DNA of 64,000 nt. Origin: Ariolimax columbianus. Taxonomy: Eukaryota > Mollusca > Gastropoda > Stylommatophora > Arionidae. Both the position numbers and the translations under genes were made by a program. Positions within the stretch are counted from its first letter, which is position 1. The number at the start of each line of letters is the position of its first letter. Below are positions 33,593 through 45,132 of the stretch, piece after piece. Under the pieces are notes generated by a model. That model was not told the DNA's origin and ran no database searches. It was given only the letters and a program-made list of their open reading frames with translations. The stretch spans positions 14,184,818 to 14,248,817 of the forward strand of contig JAVGWX010000011.1 in assembly GCA_036924085.1 (NCBI GenBank). The letters run 5' to 3'.

Positions 33593-35450
33593 TCGGATCG
33601 TGCCCTAGTAACATTTTCAGCCATTTTACGGCAGGTCTCTTTTACACCGTCTATCCACCTTTTCCTCGGTCTACCTCTAGCCCTTCTTCCTGATGTTCTC
33701 CTATAGAAGGTTGCATGAACAAGTTAGTCTGATTGCATTCTCACAATGTGGCCAAACGATTTCATGCTCTGTTACTCTATGTACTGTAGGCGGGGAATTG
33801 GTCCAACCTTCTCTCACGAACTCGTATTTTTGATTCTGTCTCTTCTATTGTTGTTAGTGACATTTCGTAGGCACCGCGTTTCGCAGGTGGCTAACTTTCG
33901 TCCCTGAGCCTTTTTCAATTCCCATGTCTGGCACTGGTAGCACAGGGTTTGGATGAAGATGCTATTTATCATCTTCGTTTTTACTTGGAGGGAAACCTTG
34001 GGGTGTCTTAGTGGTGGAGACAGTTGGTATGTGACAGCGTTTGCTCCCTGTACTCTCATCTCTATCGCTCTGCCGAGTCTACCATCCTTAGCAAAAACAG
34101 CTCCCAAATACCTAAATTCTTATACCTGCTTTATTTGTGTTTCATTCACATGAATATCAAGTGTGATGTGCTTTTTACAAATATTCATTACTTCTGTTTT
34201 TGATGTATTGATATTGATATCGTACTTTTGACAGTTCAAGTAGAGTGAGTCAATATGACTTTGTTGGTTTTGTTTATTGGAGTGGATCAGACATTGGTCG
34301 TCTGCGTAGAATAATTCGTTAGTAGTTTCCTGTTCTGTATTTGCCTCCTGGGTGATTTTATTCATATAAGTGACAAAGAGGAGTAGTGACAGACCACAGC
34401 CCTGAATGACGCGCCTGATGCAATGGGGAACTACTCCGACATACCTTCTGTTGTTCTTACTGCACGCTGGCTGTCCTGATACAGGGCTTTGATGTTACTA
34501 AGGAGATGAACTTGCAGTCCATAATCTGCCAGGATCTTCCATAGTTTACTTCTGTTGACTCTAACGCCTTTTGTTGATCTATTAATATAAGGCTTTTATC
34601 TCAATCATATTCTAAAGTCTGTTCGTAAATTCCTCTCAATGTAACTATTGCGTCTGTGCAGCTCTTTCCTATCCTGAACCCGAACTGATTATTTCCTAGT
34701 TGGAGTTCCAGTATCAGTCTTGCTCTTCTGTCTAGTATCTTTGCATATATCTTGTCTATGTGGTCTACAAGAGAGATTCCCCTATACGTTTCACACTCTC
34801 GCTTGTCGCCCCTTTATTTTTCCAAATAGGAGGGATGATTGCCCGTTGCCAGTCTGTCGCGACCTATCTCGACATCCAGGCCACATTATCTATTCTTGTC
34901 AGCCAATCAACCGCTGTTGTCCTGTAGGCTAGTAGCATTTCCGTGGGGAAACCATCTATGCCTGCTGCCTAATTTTTCTTGCTGTCTTGCAGGGCCGCTT
35001 CTACTTCTGGTTTCAATATTTCTAAGCTGTGCTGTTTCATTCTTCATCTGGTACTGTGCTGGTTCATACTGTCCCGGGCTTAGGAACTCGCTAACATTTT
35101 CTCTCCACCTGGTGCTGTGCTGATTCATACTGTCCCGGGCTTAGGAACTCGCTAACTTTTTCTCTCCATCTGGTGCCGTGCTGGTTCATACTGTCCCAGG
35201 CTTAGGAACTCGCTAACATTTTCTCTCCATCTGGTGCTGTGCTGGCTCATACTGTCCCAGGCTTAGGAACTCGCTAACATTTTCTCTCCATCTGGTGCTG
35301 TGCTGGTTCATACTGTCCCGGACTTAGGAACTCGCTAACTTTTTCTCTCCATCTGGTGCTGTGCTGGTTCATACTGTCCCGGGTTTATCAACTCGCTAAA
35401 ATATTCTCTCCATCTGTTTTTTATGCCTTGACTGTTGGTGAGTGGTGCTT
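33593..35450 (-). mobile_element. LINE-eta: RT with YADD, carrying minisatellites at both ends
   Basis: On the minus strand the RT palm reads 'NELFYADDQCLIHSN' near 34270-34320 and 'SKTEVMNICKKHITL' follows. 'SIFIQTLCYQCQTWELKK' and 'CETRCLRNVT' lie at 33840-33960, and a 'RKRWIDGVKETCRKMAEN' tail at 33610-33680. The upstream linker region (35041-35425) is expanded as a 61-bp array. Internal stops and shifts throughout 34370-35030 leave only fragments of the fingers domain. The YADD pair is intact, but the copy is not functional. Confidence 0.85.
35041..35425. repeat. 61-bp minisatellite, about 6 copies, in LINE-eta
   Basis: Marker 'ctcgctaacattttctctcc' at 35087, 35148 and every 61 bases after. 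On the minus strand the unit encodes 'WRENVSEFLSPGQYEPAQ', the endonuclease-RT linker of the LINE. At 61 bp the unit is out of frame. Confidence 0.95.
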
Positions 35451-35454
35451 TGGC

Positions 35455-35605
35455 CTTATTGTTGATACTTATCGATCTGAAAGGTGTACATATCGTAGTC
35501 GAATTGTAAATTACGACACAACGAATTCCGTTCTCCGGACAGCATCATGCTTCTTGCAAAGCCCTTTTCGTGGTTTGTTAGTGGGAGTTTCAGATCGACT
35601 ATCGT
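35455..35605 (+). repeat. D1 dispersed repeat, 3' portion
   Basis: Blocks 'gaaaggtg.a.atatcg', 'acgacacaacgaattccgtt', 'ctccggac' and 'tgcaaagccctttt' match D1 at 9866-9960 and 47303-47400. Confidence 0.65.
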
Positions 35606-36780
35606 ATATGTTCCTTTTGGTCTGCTCTAACACTGACGCCTTAAAACGAGTAAATTCGGACAGATTGGGCTCGAAAGCCTAGGAAGGTAGCTCATCTAGG
35701 AGAAGGAAAACTGATCTCAAACCATACGAAGCCGTGCAGGAAAGATACTGGCGTATCTTGTCGGATTTTGTCAGATATGGCTGTGAAACCTGTTTTCTGA
35801 TAATTTTGAAAGTTGGTCAGCGTTTACTAAACCTGATAACCGACGATGTGCGAAGGAGCACACTCAAGAGAATACAATGCCTTATCCTAGAGCGAGGAAA
35901 GGCAACCTCAGCTGAGTGTTGAGGCGGGGCAGACCAGGCTCTTAGCCTTGGTTGGCGGTTAGCCTAGGAATGAAGCCCTGACAGGCGAACAGTTAAAGCA
36001 TTGTTCTGCTGATCCGGCAGATTGCGTTGTTCCAAATGTATTGGTATCACCTTTCCCTTGGAGCAAATAAGGCAGGCCCATAGAGAGACCATACTGCACG
36101 GGCAACACATGGTATCTATATTTCAGCCCGGGCTTTGTGCTAAATGCCCAAATACTATCGTCTGACAAGACGAAAAGAGCCAACGGGTCTGCTCTGTCTA
36201 GTTCTTGAACTCTCAGAATGTCTTATGTTGTCAATGCAGTGGTTTTTGGGTATCCCAAAAGATCTGGATCATTGTTCTTTGATTCCACTTCCTGCCATGG
36301 TGACCGACCTTCTTTCATTCTGTAAATCTAACCAAACCACCAATGCAAAGTTTGCTCCACACAAGTCTGAAAGAGCTGGACTTCTGAATCTTGCCATCCA
36401 TATTGTCGTATTGTGGACCTCGTCTCTTCATGTTCCTTGACCACCCTTGACCACATATCTTATTTCTTCCTTTTTTGGAACTGGCTTTTCTAGGTTAGCC
36501 ATGAAAAATGGTCACAGATATCCACCTACAAACTAAAGGATTGTCTCAAACTTTATTTCTTTTCCCCAGTCTGTTGTTGATGTCTTTGTGTACGCACCCA
36601 CTTCTCTGCCACGACCTTTCCTTCCACTCTCCCAGAGAAGCCGCAACGCGATTTGTCCCTGTCTAGCACTGTTTAATTAAAGGACATAAATTTAATTACG
36701 GTGTCATTATTTGAGAAAGTTGGTTAACGCCTGTTAACGTTCTTCTATAATCTTTTTTTTTTAACAAGCTTTTATTGCAC
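35606..36780. other. Unassigned region
   Basis: No recognisable coding or repeat match. Short open frames (for instance plus 36144-36440) show no family features. Confidence 0.3.
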
Positions 36781-36784
36781 GTAT

Positions 36785-37990
36785 CATGATCGTTGTCCGT
36801 TTACGTGAACTACTCTGTAACTTAACGACCTGACCGTTTACGTGAACTACTCTGTTACTTAACGACCTGCGCGTTTACGGGAACTTCTCTGTAACTAAAC
36901 GACCTGACCGTTTACGTGAACTACTCTGTAACTTAACGACCTGACCGTTTACGTGAACTACTCTGTAACTTAACGACCTGACCGTTTACGTGAACTTCTC
37001 TGTAACTTAACGACCTGACCGTTTACCGTCTGCGTGAACTACTCTGTAACTTAACGACCTGACCGTTTACGTGAACTTCTCTGTAACTTAACGACCTGAC
37101 CGTTTACCGTATGCGTTTACTACTCTGTAACTTAACGACCTGACCGTTTACCGTCTGCGTGAACTACTCTGTAACTGAACGACCTGACCGTTTACCGTCT
37201 GCGTGAACTACTCTGTAACTTAACGACCTGACCGTTTACCGTCAGCGTGAACTACTCTGTAACTTAACGACCTGACCGTTTACCGTCTGCGTGAACTACT
37301 CTGCAACTTAACGCACTGACCGTTTACCGTCTGCGTGAACTACACTGCAACTTAACGACCTGACCGTTTACCGTCAGCGTGAACTACTGTGTAACTTAAC
37401 GATCTGACCGTTTACCATTTGCGTCAACTTGTCTGTAACTTAACGACCTGACCGTTTACCGTTTGCGTGAACTACTCTGTAACTTAACGACGTGACCGTT
37501 TACAGTTCGCATGAACTTCTCTGTAATTTAACTTATCTGACCGTTGTCCGTCTACGTGAACTTCTCTGTAGTTTAATTTATCTTACCGTTGTCCGTTGGC
37601 GTGAACTTCTCTGTAATATAACTTATCTGACCGTTGTCCGTTGACGTGAACTTCTCTGTAATTTAACTTAACTGATGGGTGTCCGTCAGCGTGAACTTTT
37701 ATATAATTTAATTTATATAACCGTTGTCCAGTACGTGAACTTCTCTGTAATTTAACTTATCTGACCGTTGTCCGTCTACGAGAACTTCTCTGTAATTTAA
37801 CTTATCTGACCGTTCTCCATCTAAGTGAACTTCTCTGTAATTTAACTTATCTGACCGTTGTCCGTCTACGTAAATTTCTCTGCAATTTAACTTATCTGAC
37901 CGTTCTCCGTCTACGTAAACGTCTCTGTAATTTAACTAATCTGACCGTTGTCCGTTGAGGTAAACGTCTCTGTAATTTAACTTATCTGCT
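36785..37990. repeat. Large satellite-like array, 37/44-bp units, about 30 copies
   Basis: The common module 'gaactactctgtaacttaac' is followed by 'gacctgaccgttta' and either 'cgt' (37-bp unit, 36785-37020) or 'ccgtctgcgt' (44-bp unit, about 37020-37500). From 37510 a related type takes over ('ttatctgaccgttgtccgtc', 'tctctgtaatttaac'). The three blocks show sequential turnover. No unique spacers and no coding. Confidence 0.97.
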
Positions 37991-38900
37991 TTGACTGAAT
38001 CCCCTCATACACATCATCCGCAAAAGTTCCAGCGTTACCTCAGGTCTCCTTTGCTGTTCTATAGCTGCCCAGCGTATCGGGTAGAATCCTCTCCCATTAT
38101 TATCCTGGCCACTATCTTCTCGAGCAATTTTCCATTTCCATTTTGTATGGTGACTATTGGATTGCTGCTGTTAATCGTGGAACTTTACCAGGATTAGGCA
38201 GTGGGCACAGATAGCTATGAAGCCAGTCCTCAGGCACATATGCCTTCTCTATAGTGTGGTTGAACTCCTTCACCATATTTCTTATCTCTGTCTAATCCGC
38301 TTGATGTGACAATACTATACTCCATCAGGACCATACGGTGTCTTTGTGACTGTGTGTCCTCAAGAACCACGTCATTAGCTGTCTTTGTGTCTGTGCCTCC
38401 CCAAGAACCACGTCATTAGCTGTCTTTGTGTCTTCAATAACCACGTCATTAGCTGTCTTTCTATCTGTGCCTCTGCAAGAACCACGTCATTAGCTTTCTT
38501 TGTGTCTGTGCCTCCCCACCAAGAACCACGTCATTAGCTGTCTTTGTGTCTGTGCCTCCCCACCAAGAACCACGTCATTAGCTGTCTTTGTGTCTGTGCC
38601 TCCCCACCAAGAACCACGTCTTTAGCTGTCTTTGTGTCTGTGCCTCCCCACCAAGAACCACGTCATTAGCTTTCTTTGTGTCTGTGCCTCCCCACCAAGA
38701 ACCACGTCATTAGCTTTCTTTGTGTCTGTGCCTCTCCAAGACCCTACCACGTCATTAGCTATTTTACAGTCAATGTATCTATCAACATGCTTTAATAAAA
38801 CCAGATTTCCATTGCTTCCGATGATCTCTGTGCTTGCCTGCTGATTGTCCATGACTCTCTGCCGTGTATTAGTTATGATTCCAAGTAGCATCTAAGAACG
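37985..38900 (-). mobile_element. LINE-theta: RT N-terminal region
   Basis: On the minus strand, pieces of the RT fingers are seen: 'PYGPDGV' (about 38320-38340), 'IKRI', 'VPEDWLHSYLCPLP'-like sequence (38200-38280, shifted), and 'MWKWKIARE'-like 'GKLLEKIVAR' remnants at 38090-38150. 38760-38890 carries upstream coding. The region between is expanded by the 44-bp array. Heavily frameshifted; domain identity moderate. Confidence 0.6.
38335..38762. repeat. 44-bp minisatellite in LINE-theta
   Basis: Units of 'gtctttgtgtctgtgcctcc'+'ccaccaagaaccacgtcatt'+'agct', with shorter variants lacking 'ccacc' or more. About 10 copies. Confidence 0.95.
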
Positions 38901-39289
38901 TATTTTTCTTATTTCGAGGATAAACGGTTTAAAACAAACCTTCATTGCATACGCCACAGTTTATTTATAGTATGGTAAGACCAGTCCTCTTCCTTGCTGC
39001 CTTTCCTTCCCCAACAGTAAGACAGATACTCATTTAAAGTTAGGTCAACTGGAGCGTTACAGTACCGGAGGATGATCCCCATCTCTTTGCCACGAAAAGC
39101 GAGCTTTACCACTGCGCTAATAATCCATTTAAGGAACGTTATTTTTATCATAACAGCTACAGACGTCAGCAGACATTTTGACCTAAATAGAGATTGTTTA
39201 AGGACAATATTAGAAAACCGTTGTCGACCATTTGTTGTTCGCGTCATTTATTTATCATTTAGCTAACTAAATAATAATTAGTATTGTAT

Positions 39290-39865
39290 GTGTGTGTGTG
39301 TGTGTGTTTTAAAGCCCGTGTTTTTTGTATGCCTCTGTGAAGTTTGGAACAACAAAGTCCGTAACAAAAAGAATCAAGCTGTCATCAATGTACACAGAAT
39401 CAATGTATATATGCATCGTGTGTATGTTCTTTGTGTATGTTCTTTGTGTATGTTCTATGTGTATGTTCTTTGTCTCTGTTCTTTGTGTAAGTTATATTGT
39501 ATGTTATTTGTGTATGTTCTGTGTGTATGTTCGATGTGTATGTTCTATGTTTATATGTGTATGTTATATGTGTATGTTCTATGTGTTTATATGTGTATGT
39601 TCTATGTGTATGTTCTATGTGTATGTTCTTTGTGTATGTTCTATGTGTATGTTCTATGTGTATGTTCTATGTGTATGTTCTTTGTGTATGTTCTTTGTGT
39701 ATGTTATATATCTGTGTTCTGTGTGTAGTTCTTTGTGTATGTTCTTTGTGTATGTTCTATGTGTGTGATCTTTGTGTATGTTCTTTATACATGTTCTATG
39801 TGTATGTCCTTTGTGTGTGTTCTATGTGTATGTTCTATGGTATGTTCTTCGTGTATGTTCTATGA
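39290..39865. repeat. 12-bp tandem repeat (tgtgtatgttct)n
   Basis: Starts as (TG)n at 39289-39308, then from about 39410 the 12-mer 'tgtgtatgttct/a' repeats with small variants to 39865. The V/C/M/F/Y-rich frames across it are artefacts of a period divisible by 3. The flank 38901-39288 and 39866-40250 show nothing firm. Confidence 0.95.
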
Positions 39866-40249
39866 CGGTCAAACACGGTAAATAAGGTAGAAACACAGGC
39901 TCTTCAGTTTGAATGGTGTGACGCTGTTTTTATAAAATTCCTGTACGATGTTCAGACCCATAGATTAGCCCTTTCTGAAGATTGTTCTAAGAAGTTGTTC
40001 TTGAGGTATTCGTCTCTACTAGCACCTGGAGTCTACATAAATGCATGTAATGGGTGTATCTTGCTATTCATGTTAAGCCTATGCCCGATATATGTTTAAC
40101 ACTTACTCCTGATGGTGGTGGAAACGCAAGCGCCGAGTACTGAAATCAAAATGGTATGATAAAGTCCCTAATGTAGAACTGTCGGACAGAGCCTGACAGA
40201 TATCAGTAGCACTTAACATAGTGAGAAGGGTCTGACAATGAGTCTTCTT

Positions 40250-40560
40250 CTTCTTTTTTGTTTTTTCTTCTTCTTCTTCATCATCACCATGTAGCATGTG
40301 CTTTATAGAACGTCACCCCCATCACAGTCTGCCTGACTTTAGCTGTTCTAGCTCTTCTGCACTTCTTGATAGTATCACTGTGTCATCTGCGTATCGTAAC
40401 TCTGGAATCTCGTACCCACCAATCGTAAATGTGTCGAAACTTTCAATGTTCTCGTCTTCTCGAGCATTTCTCATTATAAATTCCGCATATATGTTGTACA
40501 GAAAAGGTGAGAGGATACATCCCTGTCTTATTCCCTTTTGTACCGCAAACCATCTTCCTC
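40250..40560 (-). mobile_element. LINE RT palm fragment joined to a LINE-gamma-like tail
   Basis: On the minus strand 'GIRQGCILSPFLFN'-like sequence (40510-40550) and a palm with 'YADDTVILS'-like sequence near 40370-40400 are followed directly by 'gttctataaagcacatgc', resembling the LINE-gamma end. The intervening thumb region is missing, so this is an internal deletion or a chimera. Bounded by (TTC)n at 40243-40279. Confidence 0.65.
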
Positions 40561-40740
40561 ACATTGTTTTATTAAGACTTCAAGCGAAGTACAATTATTT
40601 GGATAACGCCAGCTATGGTGGAGAGTTCTTTAAAAGTACCAAACAGCTTTGCATGGAGGTTCTTCTCCTTAGAACAGTGCAACGTTGCGACCCCAAGACC
40701 TTCATTGTGGGCAATGAACAAACGAAAACATCAAACATAT

Positions 40741-41460
40741 TCAAAGTAAGTAGCATGTCCTTTGTAAAACGTCGCCTTTTACAACCGTCAACTTATTTGG
40801 CGGTTACAAGCTTCTTGGTAAGTGTGCAGTACGGTAGGTTGCCATACTTCACGTACGTGGAGGAGCGATAAATATCCATCAAGTGTGCAGTACGGTAGGT
40901 TGTCATTACTTTACGTACGTGGAAGAGCGATAAATATCCATCAAGTGTGCAGTACGGTAGGTTGCCATTACTTTACGTACGTGGAAGAGCGATAAATATC
41001 CATCAAGCGTGCAGTACGGTAGGTTGTCATTACTTTACGTACGTGGAAGAGCGATAAATATCCATCAAGTGTGCAGTACGGTAGGTTGTCATTACTTTAC
41101 GTACGTGGAAGAGCGATAAATATCCATCAAGTGTGCAGTACGGTAGGTTGCCATTACTTTACGTACGTGGAAGAGCGATACATATCCATCAAGTGTGCAG
41201 TACGGTAGGTTGTCATTACTTTACGTACGTGGAAGAGCGATAAATATCCATCAAGTGTGCAGTACGGTAGGTTGTCATTACTTTACGTACGTGGAAGAGC
41301 GATAAATATCCATCAAGTGTGCAGTACGGTAGGTTGCCATTACTTTTCGTACGTGGAAGAGCGATAAATATCCATGTCAGACAAACTGAACACGAGCGTG
41401 ATTCGAACCGGGTGCGTTGGGATTGTGAAACGGACGCTTCACTCCTAGACCAGACATCCT
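40741..41460 (-). mobile_element. SINE S3 with tRNA-like head and internal tandem expansion
   Basis: Minus-strand order: tRNA-like head at 41460-41395 ('tggtctaggagtgaagcgtc', B box 'cccggttcgaatc'), then an expanded middle (40822-41378), then a 3' part 'caagaagcttgtaaccgcc' and 'aaggcgacgttttacaaagg'. Colinear with the unexpanded copy at 42538-42805. Confidence 0.8.
40822..41378. repeat. 62-bp minisatellite inside SINE S3, 9 copies
   Basis: Units start at 40822, 40883, 40945 and every 62 bases to 41317. The consensus 'gtgtgcagtacggtaggttg'+'tcattactttacgtacgtgg'+'aagagcgataaatatccatc'+'aa' exists once in the normal S3 copy (42618-42680). Units differ at only a few sites. Confidence 0.97.
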
Positions 41461-41880
41461 CCTAACATATTACAACATTAAAATATACAGCATGAGGAAG
41501 AGAACAAGATGATATGTATATAACAAGACAGCAATTAAGCGAAGCTGCAGCGGTGCTGAATATCAAAAGTCTATCAAATTAATAATAAACACAATGGTGA
41601 TCTAAAGGTGCTAAAATGTATCAAATGACGATGAACAATTTTTCCAAAAAGGCAGTTGAAGCTACAATTCCGTGCAATAGAATATTGACAGGCTGTGAGA
41701 ACTGATAACATTCTAGGAGAGATAATCAAATATGCTGGATTCCATCTACCAAAAATGCTAATCACATTAAATCACACAATCTAGCAGACATACAAATTGC
41801 TTTCAAAAGGACACACGCTTTCATTATTGTCATCCCAAAGAAGGAAAGTCCATAAAATTGTACCAATTAAAGAAACATCA

Positions 41881-42010
41881 ATGGAACAAGTCATACAAGT
41901 AAAGCAGCGCTCAAGATTATAGTGAACAAGTCACGCCAGTAAAGCAGCGGTGAACAAGTCACACAAGTAAAGCAGCGCTCAACATTATAGTGAACAAGTC
42001 ACAGCAGTAG
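41881..42010. repeat. Short tandem repeat, about 3 copies
   Basis: Blocks 'gtgaacaagtcac.c.agtaa'+'agcagcg' recur, two followed by 'ctcaa.attata'. A CT-rich patch follows at 42045-42125. Confidence 0.8.
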
Positions 42011-42383
42011 AAAAAATCATTGCGCAAGAAGAAGCTCATACCACTTAAGACCTATCTCTCTTCTTACCCCTCTCTTTTTACACCTCTCTTCTAACATCTC
42101 TCTTCTTACCCCTCTTTTCTTACCTCACACTGTTTCATTTGTCTCTGTCCAACAATCACACTCTTACACAACTTTCACACGTGACCTCAGTGTTTGGCCC
42201 TTCCATTCCACTTAGGTTGAGTTGACCTCTGAAAGCGCCCTAACTAGAATACAGACACGCACAGACAAGCACTTGTTAATACGTCCTGGTATCACCAAAA
42301 AGACTGGCCCGAGGTGGAAAAAGGCGTGCCTTCGCCAGTTGAATACTGAGAGGCAAACACTTTAAAAAAACAACAAAATAACA

Positions 42384-42500
42384 AGAAGCTGGATTTCGAG
42401 CAAGAAGAAGTTGGATTTCGCGCAAGAAAAAGTTGGATTTTGCGCAAGAAGACGTTGGATTTCGCGCAAGAAGAAGTTGGATTTCGGGCAAGTAGAAAAC
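42384..42500. repeat. 21-bp tandem repeat, about 5-6 copies
   Basis: Units of 'gcaagaagaagttggatttc'+'g' with minor changes. Divisible by 3, so multiple frames appear open. Confidence 0.92.
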
Positions 42501-42537
42501 CTGCAGAACAAATCTTCAAATCTCAATTGCTCTGAAG

Positions 42538-42805
42538 TAAGTAAGTCGCATGTCTGTTTACAGAACGTAGCTTCTTACAACCGCCACCTATTTGGCTGTT
42601 ATAAGTTTCTTGGCAAGTGTGTAGTACGGTAGGTTGCCATTACTTTCCGTACGTGGAGGAACATTTACCCGAGAAAAAAACCCATTGTCTGCCAAACTGG
42701 ACACAAGTTGAAATCGAACCCAGGAACGCAAGTGGGAATCGAACCCAGGACGTTGGCATTGTGAAAACGGAGCGAGTTTCACCCCTACGCCACGCAGCCT
42801 TACCA
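42538..42805 (-). mobile_element. SINE S3, unexpanded copy
   Basis: Minus-strand head at 42805-42700 has A-box-like 'gtggcgtaggggtgaaact' and B box 'cctgggttcgattcc', partly duplicated ('gaacccaggaacg', 'gaacccaggacg'). The body has the single-copy 'agtacggtaggttgccatta' block. Useful reference for the expanded copy at 40741. Confidence 0.8.
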
Positions 42806-43019
42806 ATTGCTCCGAAAAATGTAATAAATACTATCCGAATATCGACGAGATTGTATTTATCAATTTTACAAAACTTTAGACAAACTTTTGCTCAGGAATA
42901 TTCGAATGTTACATGGTCCTATTATTTCTTTCCCGTGTATCACTTGTGAGCCATTACAAAAGTTTTACTAAACTAAAACAGAGGAGACAAAAACTATGAT
43001 AATTCCCAAAACAGACTAG

Positions 43020-43732
43020 GAATCTGCTCTACAGACAGAAATAGACGGGTCAATTGCTAAGCGAAGACAAGAGATATTTCTGTCTTCGTAATATAATAAC
43101 GGAAAATGGGAATTCAGGAAGCGAATAGAATGTCCAAGTCTGCTGTCTTCAACATGATTCAAATATTGACATTCAAGCAAGTCAATCATAAATTGATAAT
43201 GAGAATGATCAAATGTTTTGTATACTGGTCTTCATTATTTGATGTAGAAACTTGGATATTGAGTTAATGTTAGAGAATTGATGCTTTTCAAATGTGGATT
43301 TATAGAAGAATGGAAAGCAAACTCCTGGAAATATCAGGCCAAGAGCTGTTCGTATCTTGGTAATATGATAATGGAAAATGAAAGACAGAAAACGTAAATC
43401 AGGAAAATAATAGTGATACTGAAATCTGTTTTCACGGACAAGTGTCATTTATAACTGATAACTGGCTTATAAACCACATAATGTCTCGGAAACCCAGGTT
43501 TTTCGGTCACATCTAGCGCCTTGACAAACTGGAAAAAGCATTCCAGGAGGACATTGTTCCAGGAAGACGAGGGAGAGGCCGACCAAGATGTTGATGGACA
43601 CAAGACACCAATGACACCCTAAACATAAACATGGAGCAGGCGAGTAGACTGACTGCTGATCAAGATTCATATAGAATGGCCGTGATTAGATCGACGTTCT
43701 GCCATAGACATGCTACAAAATGATGATTATAA

Positions 43733-43735
<3 letters not shown>
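43020..43735 (+). mobile_element. LINE-gamma thumb and 3' end
   Basis: Two overlapping decayed RT C-terminal segments (43060-43240 and 43340-43480, both with 'taatgataatgggaaaatg'-like starts) precede a good tail: 'MSRKPRFFGHI', 'GRRGRGRPRC', 'DTNDTLNINMEQASRLTADQ' and 'RSTFCHRHAT', then 'tgatgattataatgat'. Stops throughout. Confidence 0.8.
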
Positions 43736-43785
<50 letters not shown>

Positions 43786-43790
43786 CACGT

Positions 43791-43847
<57 letters not shown>
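43735..43847. repeat. Two (TA)n runs
   Basis: Two near-pure TA arrays separated by 'tttgttcacgttaca', directly after the LINE-gamma tail. Confidence 0.97.
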
Positions 43848-43849
<2 letters not shown>

Positions 43850-43864
43850 GCCCTAGCTGCAAAC

Positions 43865-44305
43865 AGTATCGGTTTTGGTGTGACTGTGAAATTTAGACAC
43901 GAGACTATAATGTACTAGAACACATCACTCCTATGCGGAGGGATGTACCTACAACTTTTTGCGGTTATGGGAAAGGCAAGACACACAACGATAGATTTAA
44001 TCCCCCCTCAGCTGCTTTGCTTGGTACCTTCTTACGGCAGAGACTTCGAGAGTAAACCCTGACGATAAATCTGCATCCTGTGATATCTCCAATCGTCTCG
44101 ATAATGTCTCGCCACTGGCTAAAGGTAGTTCAGGACAGATAGTGAGATTGACAGATGGGGAAGTTTCTTCCTCACTTTTATCCAAATCACCGCGCAAGTC
44201 ACCCTTTTCAGCGGACACAGCAAGATAAAAGAATGTCCCCGCGGCTGAACAGAGAGTGTGGTCTTCGTCACATGTGATGGACGGATATCTTTGACATTGA
44301 AGCAA
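43865..44305 (+). mobile_element. SINE-like S1b copy (best preserved)
   Basis: Blocks: 'tgaaatttagacacgagact', 'gggatgtacctacaact', 'gggaaaggcaagacac', 'agacttcgagagtaaaccct', 'atctgcatcctgtgatatct', 'tctcgccactggctaaaggt', 'tcctcacttttatccaaatc', 'gcggctgaacagagagtgtg' and 'gtcacatgtgatgga'. Colinear with 32405 and, inverted, 61025. Confidence 0.8.
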
Positions 44306-44464
44306 GTGACCCACATATTACAAATGAGAATGGTGAGATATTATGTATACTCGATTATACTGTATGCGGTGTAAATTGGGGAAATTTAAAAGCGCGGAAA
44401 TATGTATACGAATGGGACACGGTTCTTGCAAATAAAAGAAAGCTCTTATGGGAATCTTGAATAA

Positions 44465-45050
44465 CTTTGGAGTAGAAAGAGAATTCTCCCTCGAGTCTGT
44501 TTCCTTGAAATGGTGAGGGAGCATGCATGTTTCAATGATCACACGAGTTTAGCCAGCGGAAGCGACGGCTTCCGGGATGGTCACCCGAGATGGATATGTC
44601 ATGAGGGAGATAATAGACTAAACTCGGACAACTCACCTAGCGTATTATAGGTTAGGTTAGTGCCAACCACCAACATCTTTAACAACTAAGATGGTAATGA
44701 AAACATTGACAACAAAGCAAAACCAGAAGGATTTGGGAAAGGAAGAGCATTCGGAAACAAGAAGAATACCGCAGTGGGGTAAAATCCGCATGGAAGCTCC
44801 GCCGCTGACTGCCCTTCTGAACACCAAGATGACATGGAATCCTCAAGGGAAGAGGGAGATAGGTAAGATCTAAAAATACACGGAGACGATAATATGAGAT
44901 GGATATAAGCTCAAGTGATGACACCAGGAGAGAGAATGTGAGCGTAAACCAGGACCGCGTATGATGGCGGGATGTTGTCAATGGCATATGTACCGAGAGG
45001 AGCACGGATTTTATTGATTAATTGATTGATTGATTAATTTATAAATATAA
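44465..45050 (+). mobile_element. Internally deleted LINE-alpha (5' UTR joined to 3' end)
   Basis: 44465-44830 matches the LINE-alpha 5' region (compare 13335-13700). At 'accaagatg|acatggaatc' near 44832 it jumps to the 3' end (compare 16975-17150) and continues to a (TGAT)-type tail at 45013-45040. About 3 kb of coding is missing. It keeps both termini, as expected of a non-autonomous derivative. Confidence 0.85.
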
Positions 45051-45132
45051 TTGATGAACGAAATAAAGATTCCGACAATTTTATCACATGAAAGACATAG
45101 CACCTTGCTGAAAACCAAACTTGATAGGAATG

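Noticed and set aside
35734..36440. Possible host exons in 35.7-36.4 kb
   Set aside because: Short frames without consensus splice pairs or any domain I could name.
36785..37990. CRISPR-like array of short regular repeats
   Set aside because: There are no unique spacers: the whole unit is repeated and diverges gradually. The genome is eukaryotic and no cas-like genes are near.
39060..39115. tRNA-like stretch on minus ('ttagcgcagtggtaaagc')
   Set aside because: Only an A-box-like piece is seen; the B box is absent and no SINE body could be matched.
39288..39865. Val/Cys/Met-rich plus frames of up to 147 codons, resembling membrane protein
   Set aside because: A 12-bp period keeps all frames open; no start context or family similarity.
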